Positions 14,641 to 23,295 of a stretch of DNA of 64,000 nucleotides are shown here, in pieces (the stretch's first letter is position 1; every line of letters starts with the position of its first letter). Below the pieces are notes generated by a model that saw nothing but the letters and a program-made list of their open reading frames with translations, was not told where the DNA came from and searched no databases. This stretch comes from an uncultured Steroidobacter sp. Its GTDB lineage: Bacteria; Pseudomonadota; Gammaproteobacteria; Steroidobacterales; Steroidobacteraceae. A program made the translations under genes and the position numbers. Location: the NCBI GenBank assembly GCA_938008435.1, contig CALLKK010000009.1, positions 124,001-188,000 on the forward strand. Reading direction: 5' to 3'.

Positions 14641-16278
14641 CTTACCAAGCCTCTCCTCCATCAAGTCGATCTCGCGCACGAGCTCGCGCGACTTCGCATC
14701 GGAAATCTCGTGCGCGCGGGCGAGCGCAAAGATCGCTTCGCGTTCGGCACGCAGTCCCGCGAGACGTAATGTGCGCTCGATTTCGTTGGCCTGGCGGATG
14801 CGTACGGCGTCTTCGCCCAAAGTGCTGCCTTGCAGGCGTCGGCGATAGAGCTCCAGCACGCGCGCGGCGGCGTCGGCGTATAGATCGGCGTCGGCATGGC
14901 CGTGCGCGAGCTCGTGCCAGCGTTTTTCGACGGCTTCGATGGCGGCCTGCGCCGAAACGATTTGCGCACGCTCCGTGGCCGCTTCTTTTTCCGAGTCGGG
15001 CTCCTTCGGCAATCCGTGCAGCAGCCGCGGTAACGCAATGCTGGCGGCGGTCAACGACAAGATGATCACGCCGGCGGCAAGAAAGATCGCCAGATCGCGC
15101 GCGGGAAACTCGGAGCCATCGGGCAGGAACAGCGGCAGCGTCAAGACGCCGGCGAGCGTGATCGCACCGCGTACGCCCGCCACGGACATGGCAGCAACGA
15201 CACGCCACGAAGGGCGCGGCGCGTTATCGGGGTTGCCGCTGCGGATGGCGCTCTTGCGCGCGATCGCCAGCGAGACCCACACCCAGAGGAAACGCAGCGC
15301 CGCCAGCCCGAAGTTGATCGCGAGCACGTAGACGAGCAGCCACCACGGATTCTCGTGATTCGACTCGCGCACGGCATCGACGGCGCCCGCGAAGATGCCC
15401 GGCAACTGCTCGCCGAGCAGCACGAACATGACGCCGTTCAACGCGAACTGAACCGTATCCCACACAGCGGCGCGTTGCACGCGCGTGGTCGCCACCGAAC
15501 GGCCGGACAACTCCGCATAGCTCATCGTGATACCTGCGGCAACGGCAGCGAGAATGCCAGAACCGCCGAAATGCTCCGCCAACTCGTAGGCGCCAAAGGG
15601 AATCAACAAGCTCAGGAGCACCTGCGAGCCGACTTCCTCGCCGAAGCGCCGACTGATCCAGCTCTTCGCTTCGACGATCACGATCGTCAAGCCGACGCCC
15701 GCGAGCACGCCGACCACCGCGAGCTGCACGAATGTCAGCGCCGCAGACGAGAGCGAGAATGTGCCGGTCAGGGCAGCCGCCACCGCGAAGCGAAAGCACA
15801 CGAGACCGGACGCGTCGTTGAGCAGCGATTCGCCTTCGAGCACGTGCATGAGCCGCTTGGGTATCGGCGTGCGAGCACTGATTGCCGACACCGCGACGGG
15901 GTCGGTTGGCGAGACGATCGCCGCCAACGCGAACGCGACGGCAAGAGGCATCGCCGGGATCATCCAATGAATGAACAACCCCATCCCGAGCACGGCGAAG
16001 ATGACGAGTCCGAGCGCGAGCTCGAGGATGAAACCCTTGTCGCGAAGCAGACCTTCTTTCGGGATACGCCAGCCGTCGAGAAACAACAGCGGCGGCAGGA
16101 ACAACAAGAAGAAGACTTCCGGATCGAGCTCGACCTTGTGCTGCGAGCCTGCGGCAATCGCGGCACCGAGCGCGATCTGCACGAGCGGCGTCGGCACGGG
16201 AATCGGGATCACGCGTACGAGGATGCCGCTCACGATCACCGCACCGAGCATGAAGAGAACGACGCCGATGGCCCCCAT
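14638..16278 (-). CDS. Na+/H+ antiporter, CPA1 family (NhaP/Nhe type)
   Basis: A 546-residue protein with about 12 membrane helices in the first 410 residues and a hydrophilic, coiled-coil-prone cytoplasmic tail (about 420-546). Key motifs are FLPPLLFLDGWRI, SPTDPVAVSAI, LEGESLLNDASGLV (the ND ion-binding pair) and GVRGAITLAGVLTLPLFL. CPA1 exchangers extrude Na+ for H+ and help pH and salt homeostasis. The end (GLGK-like EERLGK, then TAG) abuts array D, whose first heptad on this strand follows the stop directly. Ion selectivity cannot be read from sequence. Confidence 0.9.
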   Translation of the reverse strand: MGAIGVVLFMLGAVIVSGILVRVIPIPVPTPLVQIALGAAIAAGSQHKVELDPEVFFLLFLPPLLFLDGWRIPKEGLLRDKGFILELALGLVIFAVLGMGLFIHWMIPAMPLAVAFALAAIVSPTDPVAVSAISARTPIPKRLMHVLEGESLLNDASGLVCFRFAVAAALTGTFSLSSAALTFVQLAVVGVLAGVGLTIVIVEAKSWISRRFGEEVGSQVLLSLLIPFGAYELAEHFGGSGILAAVAAGITMSYAELSGRSVATTRVQRAAVWDTVQFALNGVMFVLLGEQLPGIFAGAVDAVRESNHENPWWLLVYVLAINFGLAALRFLWVWVSLAIARKSAIRSGNPDNAPRPSWRVVAAMSVAGVRGAITLAGVLTLPLFLPDGSEFPARDLAIFLAAGVIILSLTAASIALPRLLHGLPKEPDSEKEAATERAQIVSAQAAIEAVEKRWHELAHGHADADLYADAAARVLELYRRRLQGSTLGEDAVRIRQANEIERTLRLAGLRAEREAIFALARAHEISDAKSRELVREIDLMEERLGK

Positions 16279-16346
16279 CGATCGATACCCGTGTGTTCAA
16301 TCGCGAAAATCGGGCGCCGTACGCGCGCCCTGAGCTCTTCCTCCGC

Positions 16347-18659
16347 TTAGCGGCCGCTGGCCGCTTCGGCGACCGTCAACACCGTCATGTTCACGATCCG
16401 CCGCACCGTCGCGGACGGCGTCAGGATGTGTACCGGCGCAGCGCAACCGAGCAGGATCGGGCCCACGGCGATGTTGTTGCCGGCCGCCGTCTTGAGCAAG
16501 TTGTAGGCGATGTTGGCCGCATCGAGGTTCGGCATCACGAGCAGATTTGCCGGCCCTGAGAGCGTCGTATCCGGCAAGATCGAGCGGCGGATCGCCTCAT
16601 CGAGCGCGCAGTCGCCGTGCATCTCGCCGTCGATTTCGAGCCCGGGCGCTTGCATACGCAGGATCTCGAGCGCCTTGCGCATCTTCACCGCCGACTCGTC
16701 GTTGTGCGTGCCGAAGTTCGAATGGGACAGCAGCGCAACCTTGGGCTCGATGCCGAAACGACGCACGACATGCGCGGCGCTGAGGGTGATCTCGACGATT
16801 TCCTCGGCCGTCGGATTGAGATTCACGTGCGTGTCGACGATGAACACTTGTCGCTCGGGAAGCAGCAACGCATTCATCGCCGCGTAGACGGTCGCCCCCG
16901 GACGCTTACCGATGACGCTATCGATGTACTCGAGGTGGCGTGCGGTCGTGCTGATCGTGCCGCAGATCATGCCGTCCGCCGCGCCCTTGCGCAGCAGCAT
17001 CGCGGCGATCAAGGTGGTGCGCCGGCGCATTTCGAGCTTGGCGTATTGCGCCGTCACGCCGCGCCGCTTCATGAGCTGGTGATACTCCATCCAGAACTCG
17101 CGATGGCGCTCGTCGTATTCCGGATTGACCACCGTGACATCGACGCCGAGCCGCAGCCGCAGCCCGAAGCGCTTGATCCGGTTTTCGAGCACGGCCGGAC
17201 GTCCGACGAGAACCGGTTGCGCGAGCTTCTCGTCGACGAGGATCTGCGCAGCGCGCAGCACGCGCTCGTCCTCGCCTTCCGCGAACACGATGCGCGAACG
17301 TTCGGGCGGCACTTTGCGCGCCGCCTCGTACACCGGCTTCATCATCGTGCCGGATTGATAGACAAACTGCTGCAGCTGCTCGCGATACGCATCGAAATCC
17401 GCGATGGGCCGCGTCGCCACGCCCGATTCCATCGCCGCTTTGGCGACCGCCGGCGCGATGTGCACGATGAGGCGCGGATCGAACGGCTTGGGGATCAGAT
17501 AATCGGGGCCGAAACGCAGATCCTCGATGCCGTAGGCGCTCGCGACGGTGTCGTCGTGCCCCATGCGAGCGAGCTCCGCGATCGCGTGCACGGCGGCAAT
17601 CTCCATGGCACGCGTGATGGTGGTCGATCCCGCATCGAGCGCGCCACGGAAGATGAACGGGAAGCACAGCACGTTGTTCACTTGGTTGGGATAGTCGCTG
17701 CGTCCCGTCGCCATCACCGCATCGTCTCGCACGGCGCGCACTTCTTCCGGCAGGATTTCGGGCGTGGGATTGGCGAGCGCGAAGATGAGCGGCCGCGGCG
17801 CCATCGCCGCAACCATGTGCGGCTTGAGCACGCCCCCCGCCGACAAGCCGAGGAACACGTCCGCACCGACGATCACCTCCGCGAGCGTGCGCATCGAGGT
17901 GTCCTGCGCGAAGCGTTCCTTTTCCGCATCCATGAGCTCGGTGCGTCCCTTGTAGACGACACCGGCAAGATCGGTGAGCCAGATGTTCTCTTTCGGCAAC
18001 CCGAGATCGACCAGCAGATCGACGCAGGCGAGCGCCGCCGCGCCCGCACCGCTCACGACGAGCTTGACCTGATCGATCCGCTTGCCGACCACTTCGAGGC
18101 CGTTGAGCAGTGCCGCGCCGACGATGATCGCCGTGCCGTGCTGGTCGTCGTGAAAGACCGGGATCTTGAGCCGCGCACGAAGCTTACGTTCGATCTCGAA
18201 GCACTCCGGCGCTTTGATGTCCTCCAAATTGATGCCGCCGAAGGTCGGCTCGAGCGCGGCAATGACGTCGACCAGTTTGTCCGGATCGCGCTCGTTGATC
18301 TCGATATCGAAGACATCGATGCCCGCGAACTTCTTGAAGAGCACCGCCTTGCCTTCCATGACGGGCTTTGCGGCGAGCGGCCCGATCGCACCGAGACCGA
18401 GCACGGCCGTGCCGTTCGTGACGACTGCCACGAGATTGCCGCGCGCGGTATACCGCAAGGCATTGACGGGATCCGCAGCAATCTCTTCGCATGCCGCCGC
18501 CACGCCGGGCGAATAGGCCAGCGACAGGTCGTGCTGATTCGAGAGCTTCTTGCTGGGGACGACCGAGAGCTTACCCGGCGTTGGAAATTCGTGATAGGAG
18601 AGCGCGGCTTCCCGCAGGGTCTCCCGGGCGGCGCCCGTCATCGATGGTTCGTCGCTCAT
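16347..18659 (-). CDS. maeB: NADP-dependent malic enzyme MaeB with phosphotransacetylase-like C-terminus
   Basis: A 770-residue MaeB. The N-terminal malic domain has LSLAYSPGVAAACEEIAADP and NGTAVLGLGAIGPLAAKPVMEGK. It is followed by AGIDVFDIEI and the NAD(P)-binding domain (VVSGAGAAALACVDLL). From about 430 the C-terminal phosphate acetyltransferase-like domain begins (RSRIVFAEGEDERVLRAAQILVDE split over the start of the domain; later MICGTISTTARHLEYI). The enzyme decarboxylates malate to pyruvate with NADPH formation. The PTA-like domain is regulatory, typically acetyl-CoA sensing, not catalytic. Length matches the family. Confidence 0.96.
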   Translation of the reverse strand: MSDEPSMTGAARETLREAALSYHEFPTPGKLSVVPSKKLSNQHDLSLAYSPGVAAACEEIAADPVNALRYTARGNLVAVVTNGTAVLGLGAIGPLAAKPVMEGKAVLFKKFAGIDVFDIEINERDPDKLVDVIAALEPTFGGINLEDIKAPECFEIERKLRARLKIPVFHDDQHGTAIIVGAALLNGLEVVGKRIDQVKLVVSGAGAAALACVDLLVDLGLPKENIWLTDLAGVVYKGRTELMDAEKERFAQDTSMRTLAEVIVGADVFLGLSAGGVLKPHMVAAMAPRPLIFALANPTPEILPEEVRAVRDDAVMATGRSDYPNQVNNVLCFPFIFRGALDAGSTTITRAMEIAAVHAIAELARMGHDDTVASAYGIEDLRFGPDYLIPKPFDPRLIVHIAPAVAKAAMESGVATRPIADFDAYREQLQQFVYQSGTMMKPVYEAARKVPPERSRIVFAEGEDERVLRAAQILVDEKLAQPVLVGRPAVLENRIKRFGLRLRLGVDVTVVNPEYDERHREFWMEYHQLMKRRGVTAQYAKLEMRRRTTLIAAMLLRKGAADGMICGTISTTARHLEYIDSVIGKRPGATVYAAMNALLLPERQVFIVDTHVNLNPTAEEIVEITLSAAHVVRRFGIEPKVALLSHSNFGTHNDESAVKMRKALEILRMQAPGLEIDGEMHGDCALDEAIRRSILPDTTLSGPANLLVMPNLDAANIAYNLLKTAAGNNIAVGPILLGCAAPVHILTPSATVRRIVNMTVLTVAEAASGR

Positions 18660-18699
18660 GCGTCCGAGGTGTCACAACCGAGATGTTTGAGAACGGTCG

Positions 18700-18726
18700 T
18701 GCCGCCATCCGCGACGGATGGCGGCA
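18700..18726 (-). promoter_or_regulatory. Perfect 12-bp hairpin between a small membrane gene and maeB
   Basis: TGCCGCCATCCG (18700-18711) and CGGATGGCGGCA (18715-18726) form a perfect stem with a 3-nt loop. It lies 54 bp downstream of the small membrane protein gene and 40 bp upstream of the maeB start, both on the minus strand. No T-run follows. It could terminate or attenuate read-through, or cap the maeB leader. Confidence 0.45.
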
Positions 18727-18780
18727 GCGCACCCGCAGCGCGCAGCGTAGCGAACGAAACTGCAGAAATCTATGTAAGGT

Positions 18781-19005
18781 TTAGTCCGCGCTCGCCTCGG
18801 CAAGCGACTCGGACGCCTCTGCGCCGACCGCCTCGGCAAGCCGCATCTCCTCGACGTTCACGCGCCAGGCAGGCTCGCTCACCGGTTCGATCTGCACCTG
18901 TGCCGTCGGCTGCGGCCTGTCGCGAAGCTGTGAGATCCCCCATCCTAGGACCACGGCAACCGTCAAGGCGCCGACCGTTACGAGAGCGGGGTGTCGCGTC
19001 GCCAT
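18781..19005 (-). CDS. Small single-pass membrane protein, 74 aa
   Basis: ATG 19005 is preceded by AGGAGGTT, one of the strongest ribosome binding sites in the window. The product has one N-terminal membrane segment (ALVTVGALTVAVVLGWGI, residues 7-24) and an acidic exported tail (VNVEEMRLAEAVGAEASESLAEASAD). I do not recognise a family. It lies upstream of maeB on the same strand but is separated from it by a hairpin. Confidence 0.65.
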   Translation of the reverse strand: MATRHPALVTVGALTVAVVLGWGISQLRDRPQPTAQVQIEPVSEPAWRVNVEEMRLAEAVGAEASESLAEASAD

Positions 19006-19045
19006 GAGAACCTCCTGCCGCGCGACGCGCGGCCAGATGGCGCGT

Positions 19046-19066
19046 CATCCGCCCATGGGCAGGATG
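19046..19066 (-). terminator. Hairpin downstream of the spermidine-synthase-like gene
   Basis: CATCCGCCCATGGGCAGGATG folds into a stem of about nine pairs with one bulged A. It begins 82 bp beyond the stop at 19148 and just before the small membrane gene's ribosome binding site. There is no T-run, so the call is weak. Confidence 0.3.
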
Positions 19067-19147
19067 CGGTGAGATCGAATCACCAACCGGTGCGGGCGAC
19101 AATTCGCAGTAGCTCGTAGGCAATCGCGAATGACGCAGAGAGAACGC

Positions 19148-20002
19148 TCAGCTGTTGCCGCTCGCGCGCAGCACGCCGCCCGCATCGACGCGCTGGAGCC
19201 AGCGCAAGTAGAAGGGAAAGTCCAATCCGAGCCGCGCATACCAACCTTCCGCGCGTGCTCGCAGCGTGGCGGGATCGAGCTCGACGCCCCCATTCAACGC
19301 GAACAACAGGTGATTGCCGCCGCTTTGCACCGGCGCGAGCAGCACACGTCCGGCGAACGCATCATGAGCGAGCTTCATGTGCACGTCGTAGCGACTGGGC
19401 TCACCCGCCATATTCATGACGAGCACACCGCGATCCGCGAGCCGTTGCTGAGCGTGACGATAGAACTCAGGGGTTGCGAGCGACGGCGCCACGCCGTTGG
19501 CATCGAACGCATCCACCAGCAGCACGTCGAGAGGCTCGGCACGCCTCGCCAGATACCGCGCGCCGTCGGCATGCTCGACACGAAAGCGCGCGTCGTCGAG
19601 CGGGATACAGAATTCATCGCGCAAGGCGATGACGTCGGCGTCGATCTCGACGGCGACGAGATGCGCCGTATCGAGCAGACGGTAGCAATATTTCGCGAGC
19701 GAACCGCCGCCGAGTCCGATCAAGACGATCTCGCGCGGCTCGGGCACGAACAGCAGGAATGCCATCATGCGACGCGTGTACTCGCACGTGAGCGCATACG
19801 GATCGTCGATGCGCATCGAGCTCTGCACGCTGTCATGCGTGAAGAGCAAGTGACGCTCACCCTGTGTCTCGACAATGAACGGGCGCGGACGCGATGACGA
19901 ACGACCCGCAAACGGGCGACGCACCTCGCCAGCCCCCAACAGCCAGGAGCCGTCTTCTTCGTCGACCCAGTCGCGTCGCCGTTCTCTTACCCTGCGCGTC
20001 AT
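19148..20002 (-). CDS. Spermidine synthase-like (SpeE-fold) protein
   Basis: A 284-residue Rossmann-fold protein. It has the nucleotide-binding region EIVLIGLGGGSLAKY, the acidic loop VAVEIDADVIALRDEF, DGARYLARRAEPLDVLLVDAFD (the conserved VDAFD), and ATPEFYRHAQQRLADRGVLVMN. These match polyamine aminopropyltransferase-like proteins. GGGSLAKY replaces the usual GGGDGG, so a true aminopropyltransferase activity is doubtful. A SAM-dependent methyltransferase role, or none, is possible. A short heptad repeat lies just upstream of the start. Confidence 0.75.
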   Translation of the reverse strand: MTRRVRERRRDWVDEEDGSWLLGAGEVRRPFAGRSSSRPRPFIVETQGERHLLFTHDSVQSSMRIDDPYALTCEYTRRMMAFLLFVPEPREIVLIGLGGGSLAKYCYRLLDTAHLVAVEIDADVIALRDEFCIPLDDARFRVEHADGARYLARRAEPLDVLLVDAFDANGVAPSLATPEFYRHAQQRLADRGVLVMNMAGEPSRYDVHMKLAHDAFAGRVLLAPVQSGGNHLLFALNGGVELDPATLRARAEGWYARLGLDFPFYLRWLQRVDAGGVLRASGNS

Positions 20003-20017
20003 TGGGTCATCTTACTG

Positions 20018-20052
20018 CGGGCTGTAGACGGTAGGCTCTAGGCTGCAGCAAA
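20018..20052. repeat. Short heptad repeat (array E)
   Basis: Phrases GGGCTGTA, GACGGTA, GGCTCTA, GGCTGCA and GCAAAGACG lie 16 bp upstream of the spermidine-synthase-like start. No palindromic core follows; the copy is minimal. Confidence 0.6.
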
Positions 20053-20115
20053 GACGAAAACCCGACGGCAGGGAGGACGCTAGCGCGTCACGGAATTGCG
20101 GCTAGCGTCGCTAAG

Positions 20116-20487
20116 TTACGTTGCGGCGGGAGCCGGGTAATACAGATGCACCGGCCGGACTTCCAACGTGCGCGCGCCGCACGCACCGCCGATCAAGCGA
20201 GCGGCGTCCATGGCTTCTTCCGGCGTCGGACAATCGATCATGTAGAAGCCGAGGAGCTGCTCCTTCGTCTCGGCAAACGGTCCATCGGTGATGAGCGTTT
20301 CCGAGCCCTGGCGCAACGTGCGCGCCGTCGCCGTCGGCATGAGCCGCACGACAGGTCCAAGCTTGCCTTCGGCAGCGAGCTTGGCTTGAACGACTTCGTG
20401 CCGCCCGATCAGCTCGTCCATGCGTTCCTTGCTCAATGCGTTGATTTCCGCTTCGGCATCGTAGATGAGCACTGCGTAAAGCGACAC
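20116..20487 (-). CDS. DGPF/YCII-domain protein (ECF42-partner type), orphan copy
   Basis: A 123-residue protein with the DGPF signature TDGPFAETKEQLLGFYMIDC and an N-terminal YAVLIYDAEAEINAL. The frame is open far upstream, but the family N-terminus coincides with GTG 20487 (VSLYAVLIYD), preceded by GAGGG at good spacing. DGPF proteins are the usual genomic partners of ECF42 sigma factors; their biochemical role is unclear. This copy has no sigma gene beside it. It is a paralogue of the protein at 30427-30837, which does. Confidence 0.85.
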   Translation of the reverse strand: MSLYAVLIYDAEAEINALSKERMDELIGRHEVVQAKLAAEGKLGPVVRLMPTATARTLRQGSETLITDGPFAETKEQLLGFYMIDCPTPEEAMDAARLIGGACGARTLEVRPVHLYYPAPAAT

Positions 20488-20530
20488 GGCGGAATCCCTC
20501 GGATGAAGTTGGTGGATTTGATTATGACGC

Positions 20531-20703
20531 AACTGGTCAGGGCACTGGGCGCCGGCCACCGGACTCTGGCCAGAAAAGCGCGCCAAGCGCACTTCTACCG
20601 CAGGCTTCCTGCCGCTTACGCAGCTCTGCACCCACCGCATTCTTCTTTCGGTGCGCTGCGCGTACAGAAAGGGCTACGGACGACGGACGAAAAGCTTCGG
20701 CTA
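20531..20703. repeat. Heptad-repeat array F
   Basis: Contains GGTCAGGGCACTGGGC, a perfect tag copy CTGGCCAGAAAAG, the palindromic core GCGCGCCAAGCGC, CCGCAGGCTTCCTGCCGC and GCTACGGACGACGGACG heptads. The last CTA (20701-20703) is the TAG stop of ada on the minus strand. It fills the 213 bp between ada and the DGPF gene. Confidence 0.7.
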
Positions 20704-21876
20704 AAGAGGCGCGATGCACCCTTTGCCGCGAGCCCTTTGTTGCCGCGGGCTCTCTCGCTTGCCGCGCACGAGCGCCCAGCAAGCCTTCTCTTCGTCTACA
20801 GCCTCTTTTTCTTTTTCCAGCAACATCCGTTTCCTATCCACCCCCCAACGGTAGCCGCTCAACGAACCGTCGTTGCGGATCACACGATGACAGGGGATCG
20901 CGACGGCGAGCGGATTGGCGGCACAGGCGCGCGCGACGGCGCGCACGGCGCGCGGTGCGCCGATGCGCTTGGCCAGCTCGCTGTATGTAATCGTCTGTCC
21001 GGGCGGCACACGGCGCAGCGCCTGCCAGACGCGGCGTTGAAAGGCCGTGCCGCGAATATCGAGCGGCAGCTCCAAACCGACAGCGGGCGAATCGACGAAG
21101 CCGACGACGACGGCAACGAGCCGTTCGAACTCGCGATCGCCGCCGATGAGCTCGGCGCGCGGGAAGCGATCCTGTAGATCGCGCACGAGAGACTCCGGTT
21201 CGTCGCCGATCAGGATGGCGCATACGCCGCGCTCGCTTTGCGCCACCAGAATCGAGCCGAGCGAGCATTCGCCGACGGCAAATTTGATTCTGGCATTGAC
21301 GCCGCCTGCGCGATACGCGCGCGGCGTCATACCCAGGATGTGGCTCGCTCGTTCGTAGAAGCGGCTGTTCGAACCGTAGCCGACCGCGAAGATCGCATCG
21401 GTAATGCGCTCGCCTTGCGCCAAGCGCTCGCGCACATGCTGCTCGCGCTGTGCTTCGGCGTACTCGCGCGGCGTCGTGCCGGTGAGCTCCTTGAAGATGC
21501 GATGGAAGTGATGCGGGCTCATGCCGACGCGACGGGCGAGCTCGCGCAGTGCGAGCGGCGCTTTCGCCTGCTCGATGAGCCGACATGCTTGCGTCACTTT
21601 CTCGCCGTAACGCTTGCGCAGCGACAGCCGCTCGGGCTTGCAGCGCTTGCAAGGACGAAAGCCAGCGGACTGCGCCTCGCGCACGCTTGCGAAAAACACC
21701 ACGTGTTCCGGCCGAGGGCGGCGCGCGGCGCACGACGGACGACAGAACACGCCGGTCGTGCGCACGCAGTAGACGAACGTGCCATCGGCATTGCGGTCGC
21801 GCGCGACCACCGCCCGCCACCGCGGATCCGTCACGATGTCGTGCGCTGGTTCGGCAACGGATGCGACTGCGCTCAT
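20701..21876 (-). CDS. ada: Ada: bifunctional regulator and O6-methylguanine-DNA methyltransferase
   Basis: A 391-residue Ada. The N-terminal zinc domain has the methyl-accepting Cys in FVYCVRTTGVFCRPSC plus CKRCKP. An AraC-type HTH pair follows (LALRELARRVGMSPHHFHRIFKEL split across helices, and SNSRFYERASHILGMTPRAYR). The C-terminal methyltransferase domain has the active-site PCHRV in AVAIPCHRVIRNDG. Methylated Ada activates its own regulon and repairs alkylated DNA. ATG 21876 follows GAGGGG. The usual C-terminus is near RWGVDRKRMLLEKE. About 35 further residues are encoded by heptad-like DNA (GGCTGTAGACG), ending in TAG inside array F. Confidence 0.94.
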   Translation of the reverse strand: MSAVASVAEPAHDIVTDPRWRAVVARDRNADGTFVYCVRTTGVFCRPSCAARRPRPEHVVFFASVREAQSAGFRPCKRCKPERLSLRKRYGEKVTQACRLIEQAKAPLALRELARRVGMSPHHFHRIFKELTGTTPREYAEAQREQHVRERLAQGERITDAIFAVGYGSNSRFYERASHILGMTPRAYRAGGVNARIKFAVGECSLGSILVAQSERGVCAILIGDEPESLVRDLQDRFPRAELIGGDREFERLVAVVVGFVDSPAVGLELPLDIRGTAFQRRVWQALRRVPPGQTITYSELAKRIGAPRAVRAVARACAANPLAVAIPCHRVIRNDGSLSGYRWGVDRKRMLLEKEKEAVDEEKACWALVRGKRESPRQQRARGKGCIAPL

Positions 21877-21954
21877 GAGAACCCCTCGATTTCGGTGCGG
21901 CAGTGACAGTAGCAGCGCAGGCGGTACGGGACACTCCGAAGATTGCGGTGGAAT

Positions 21955-22022
21955 CGCCCTGGGCACTGATCTGGGCCCTGGGCACTGGTCAGAAAGGCGC
22001 GCACTGCGCGCCCTCCTGCCGA
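21955..22022. repeat. Heptad-repeat array G
   Basis: Phrases GGGCACT, GATCTGG, GCCCTGG, GCACTGG are followed by the tag CTGGTCAGAAA, a palindromic GGCGCGCACTGCGCGCCC and CTCCTGCC. This sits between the divergent ada and RND operon starts, just upstream of the RND promoter. Confidence 0.75.
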
Positions 22023-22059
22023 CTGCGTCGCACGGAACGCGAATAACCGACGCGGCTGA

Positions 22060-22089
22060 TTGACGCTGGCAATGGGCTTCGATGAGAAT
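22060..22089 (+). promoter_or_regulatory. Predicted sigma-70 promoter of the RND operon
   Basis: TTGACG at 22060-22065 and GAGAAT at 22084-22089 are separated by 18 bp. The -10 hexamer lies inside the 26-bp inverted repeat described next, so repressor binding would block polymerase. The -10 is imperfect. Confidence 0.45.
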
Positions 22090-22106
22090 AAACGTTCATT
22101 CTCATC
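22081..22106. promoter_or_regulatory. 26-bp palindromic operator (TetR-type) for the RND operon
   Basis: GATGAGAAT and ATTCTCATC are exact inverted repeats around a central AACGTT; only one of the 13 symmetric pairs mismatches. It lies 37 bp before the adaptor start and over the predicted -10 box. The size and position fit a TetR/AcrR-family repressor site. The TetR gene co-transcribed at 27868 is the obvious ligand-responsive repressor. Confidence 0.75.
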
Positions 22107-22143
22107 TTTTCTCTCTTCTTTATTTATCTTCCTCCGGGGATTT

Positions 22144-23283
22144 ATGCGTCGTTCCAGCCTTACGGGCGTCTTGGCCGTCCTGTTGTTGTCCGCGTGCGGA
22201 AGCAATACGCCGCCGCAGCAGCCCCCGCCGCCGGAAGTCGGTGTCGTGACGCTGTCGTCGCAAACTGTCAGCGAAATCAGGAACTTACCCGGCCGCACGT
22301 CGGCCTTCGTGATCGCCGAAGTGCGCCCGCAGGTCACCGGCATCATCAAGGAGCGGCTGTTCGAGGAAGGCAGCGAGGTCAAGGCGGGCCAGCCGCTCTA
22401 CCAGCTCGACGACGCGATCTACCGGGCTGAAGTCGAGAGCCGTAAAGCGGCCCTTGCCCGCGCGCGCGCCATCCTGGAGGCGGCCAAGCTCTCGGCCAAG
22501 CGCACGACCGAGCTCGCCAAGATCGACGCGGCGAGCGCGCAGGAGGCCGAGAACGCGGTCGCCGCGCTTCAGCAGGCGGAGGCCGACGTCAATGCGGCCG
22601 AAGCGGCGCTGCGCCAAGCGGAAGTCAATTTGAGCTATGCGCGCATCACCTCGCCCATCTCGGGCCGCGCCGGCAAATCGAACTTCACGCAGGGCGCGCT
22701 CGTCACGGCCAATCAAGACAAGCCGCTCACGACCATTCAGCAGCTCGATCCGATCTACGTCGATCTGCAGCAGTCGAGCAGCGAGCTTCTGCAGCTGCGC
22801 CAGGACTTCGGCGGCACGCTGGACCAGACGACGCCGGTGCGCATCGTGCTCGAGAACGGCGCCGACTATCCGCATGCCGGCGAGCTCAAGTTCGCGGAAG
22901 TAAGCGTCGATCCGACCACCGGCAGCTTCGCTCTGCGCGCCGTCGTGCCGAATCCCGATCGCATTCTCCTGCCCGGCATGTATGTGCGCGCGGTGCTCGA
23001 ACGCGGTCAGCGCAACGATGCGGTGCTCGCGCCGCAGCGCGCGATCACGCGCGACGCCAAGGGCAACGGCATTGCGTTCGTCGTTACGCCCGACAACACG
23101 ATCGAGCGCCGCGTCGTGACGACGGTGCGCACGATCGGCGATCAATGGCTCATCTCCGACGGTCTGCAAGCGGGCGAACGCGTGGTCGTCGAAGGGCTGC
23201 AGAAGATCCAGCCCGGCATGCCCGTGACGCCGGTTGAAGCAGGTGCAGCGCCCGCTGCGGAAACCACGACCGCGGCGCGCTAA
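22144..23283 (+). CDS. RND efflux periplasmic adaptor (AcrA/MexA-like lipoprotein)
   Basis: A 379-residue membrane-fusion protein. ATG 22144 gives a lipoprotein signal (RRSSLTGVLAVLLLSACG, lipid-bearing Cys). Then come a barrel/lipoyl half (EVRPQVTGIIKERLFEEGSEVKAGQPLYQLD split), an alpha-helical hairpin (residues about 85-155, Ala/Glu/Gln-rich), the second lipoyl half (ARITSPISGRAG) and a beta-barrel (PTTGSFALRAVVPNPDRILLPGMYV). It bridges the inner-membrane pump and the outer-membrane channel. An upstream in-frame ATG at 22060 overlaps the promoter, so I rejected it. It is the first gene of a five-gene run. Confidence 0.93.
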   Translation: MRRSSLTGVLAVLLLSACGSNTPPQQPPPPEVGVVTLSSQTVSEIRNLPGRTSAFVIAEVRPQVTGIIKERLFEEGSEVKAGQPLYQLDDAIYRAEVESRKAALARARAILEAAKLSAKRTTELAKIDAASAQEAENAVAALQQAEADVNAAEAALRQAEVNLSYARITSPISGRAGKSNFTQGALVTANQDKPLTTIQQLDPIYVDLQQSSSELLQLRQDFGGTLDQTTPVRIVLENGADYPHAGELKFAEVSVDPTTGSFALRAVVPNPDRILLPGMYVRAVLERGQRNDAVLAPQRAITRDAKGNGIAFVVTPDNTIERRVVTTVRTIGDQWLISDGLQAGERVVVEGLQKIQPGMPVTPVEAGAAPAAETTTAAR

Positions 23284-23295
23284 CGGAGCACTCGC

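Noticed and set aside
16617..19007. A 796-codon plus-strand frame opposite maeB
   Set aside because: Composition is typical of an antisense shadow and maeB is unmistakable on the other strand.
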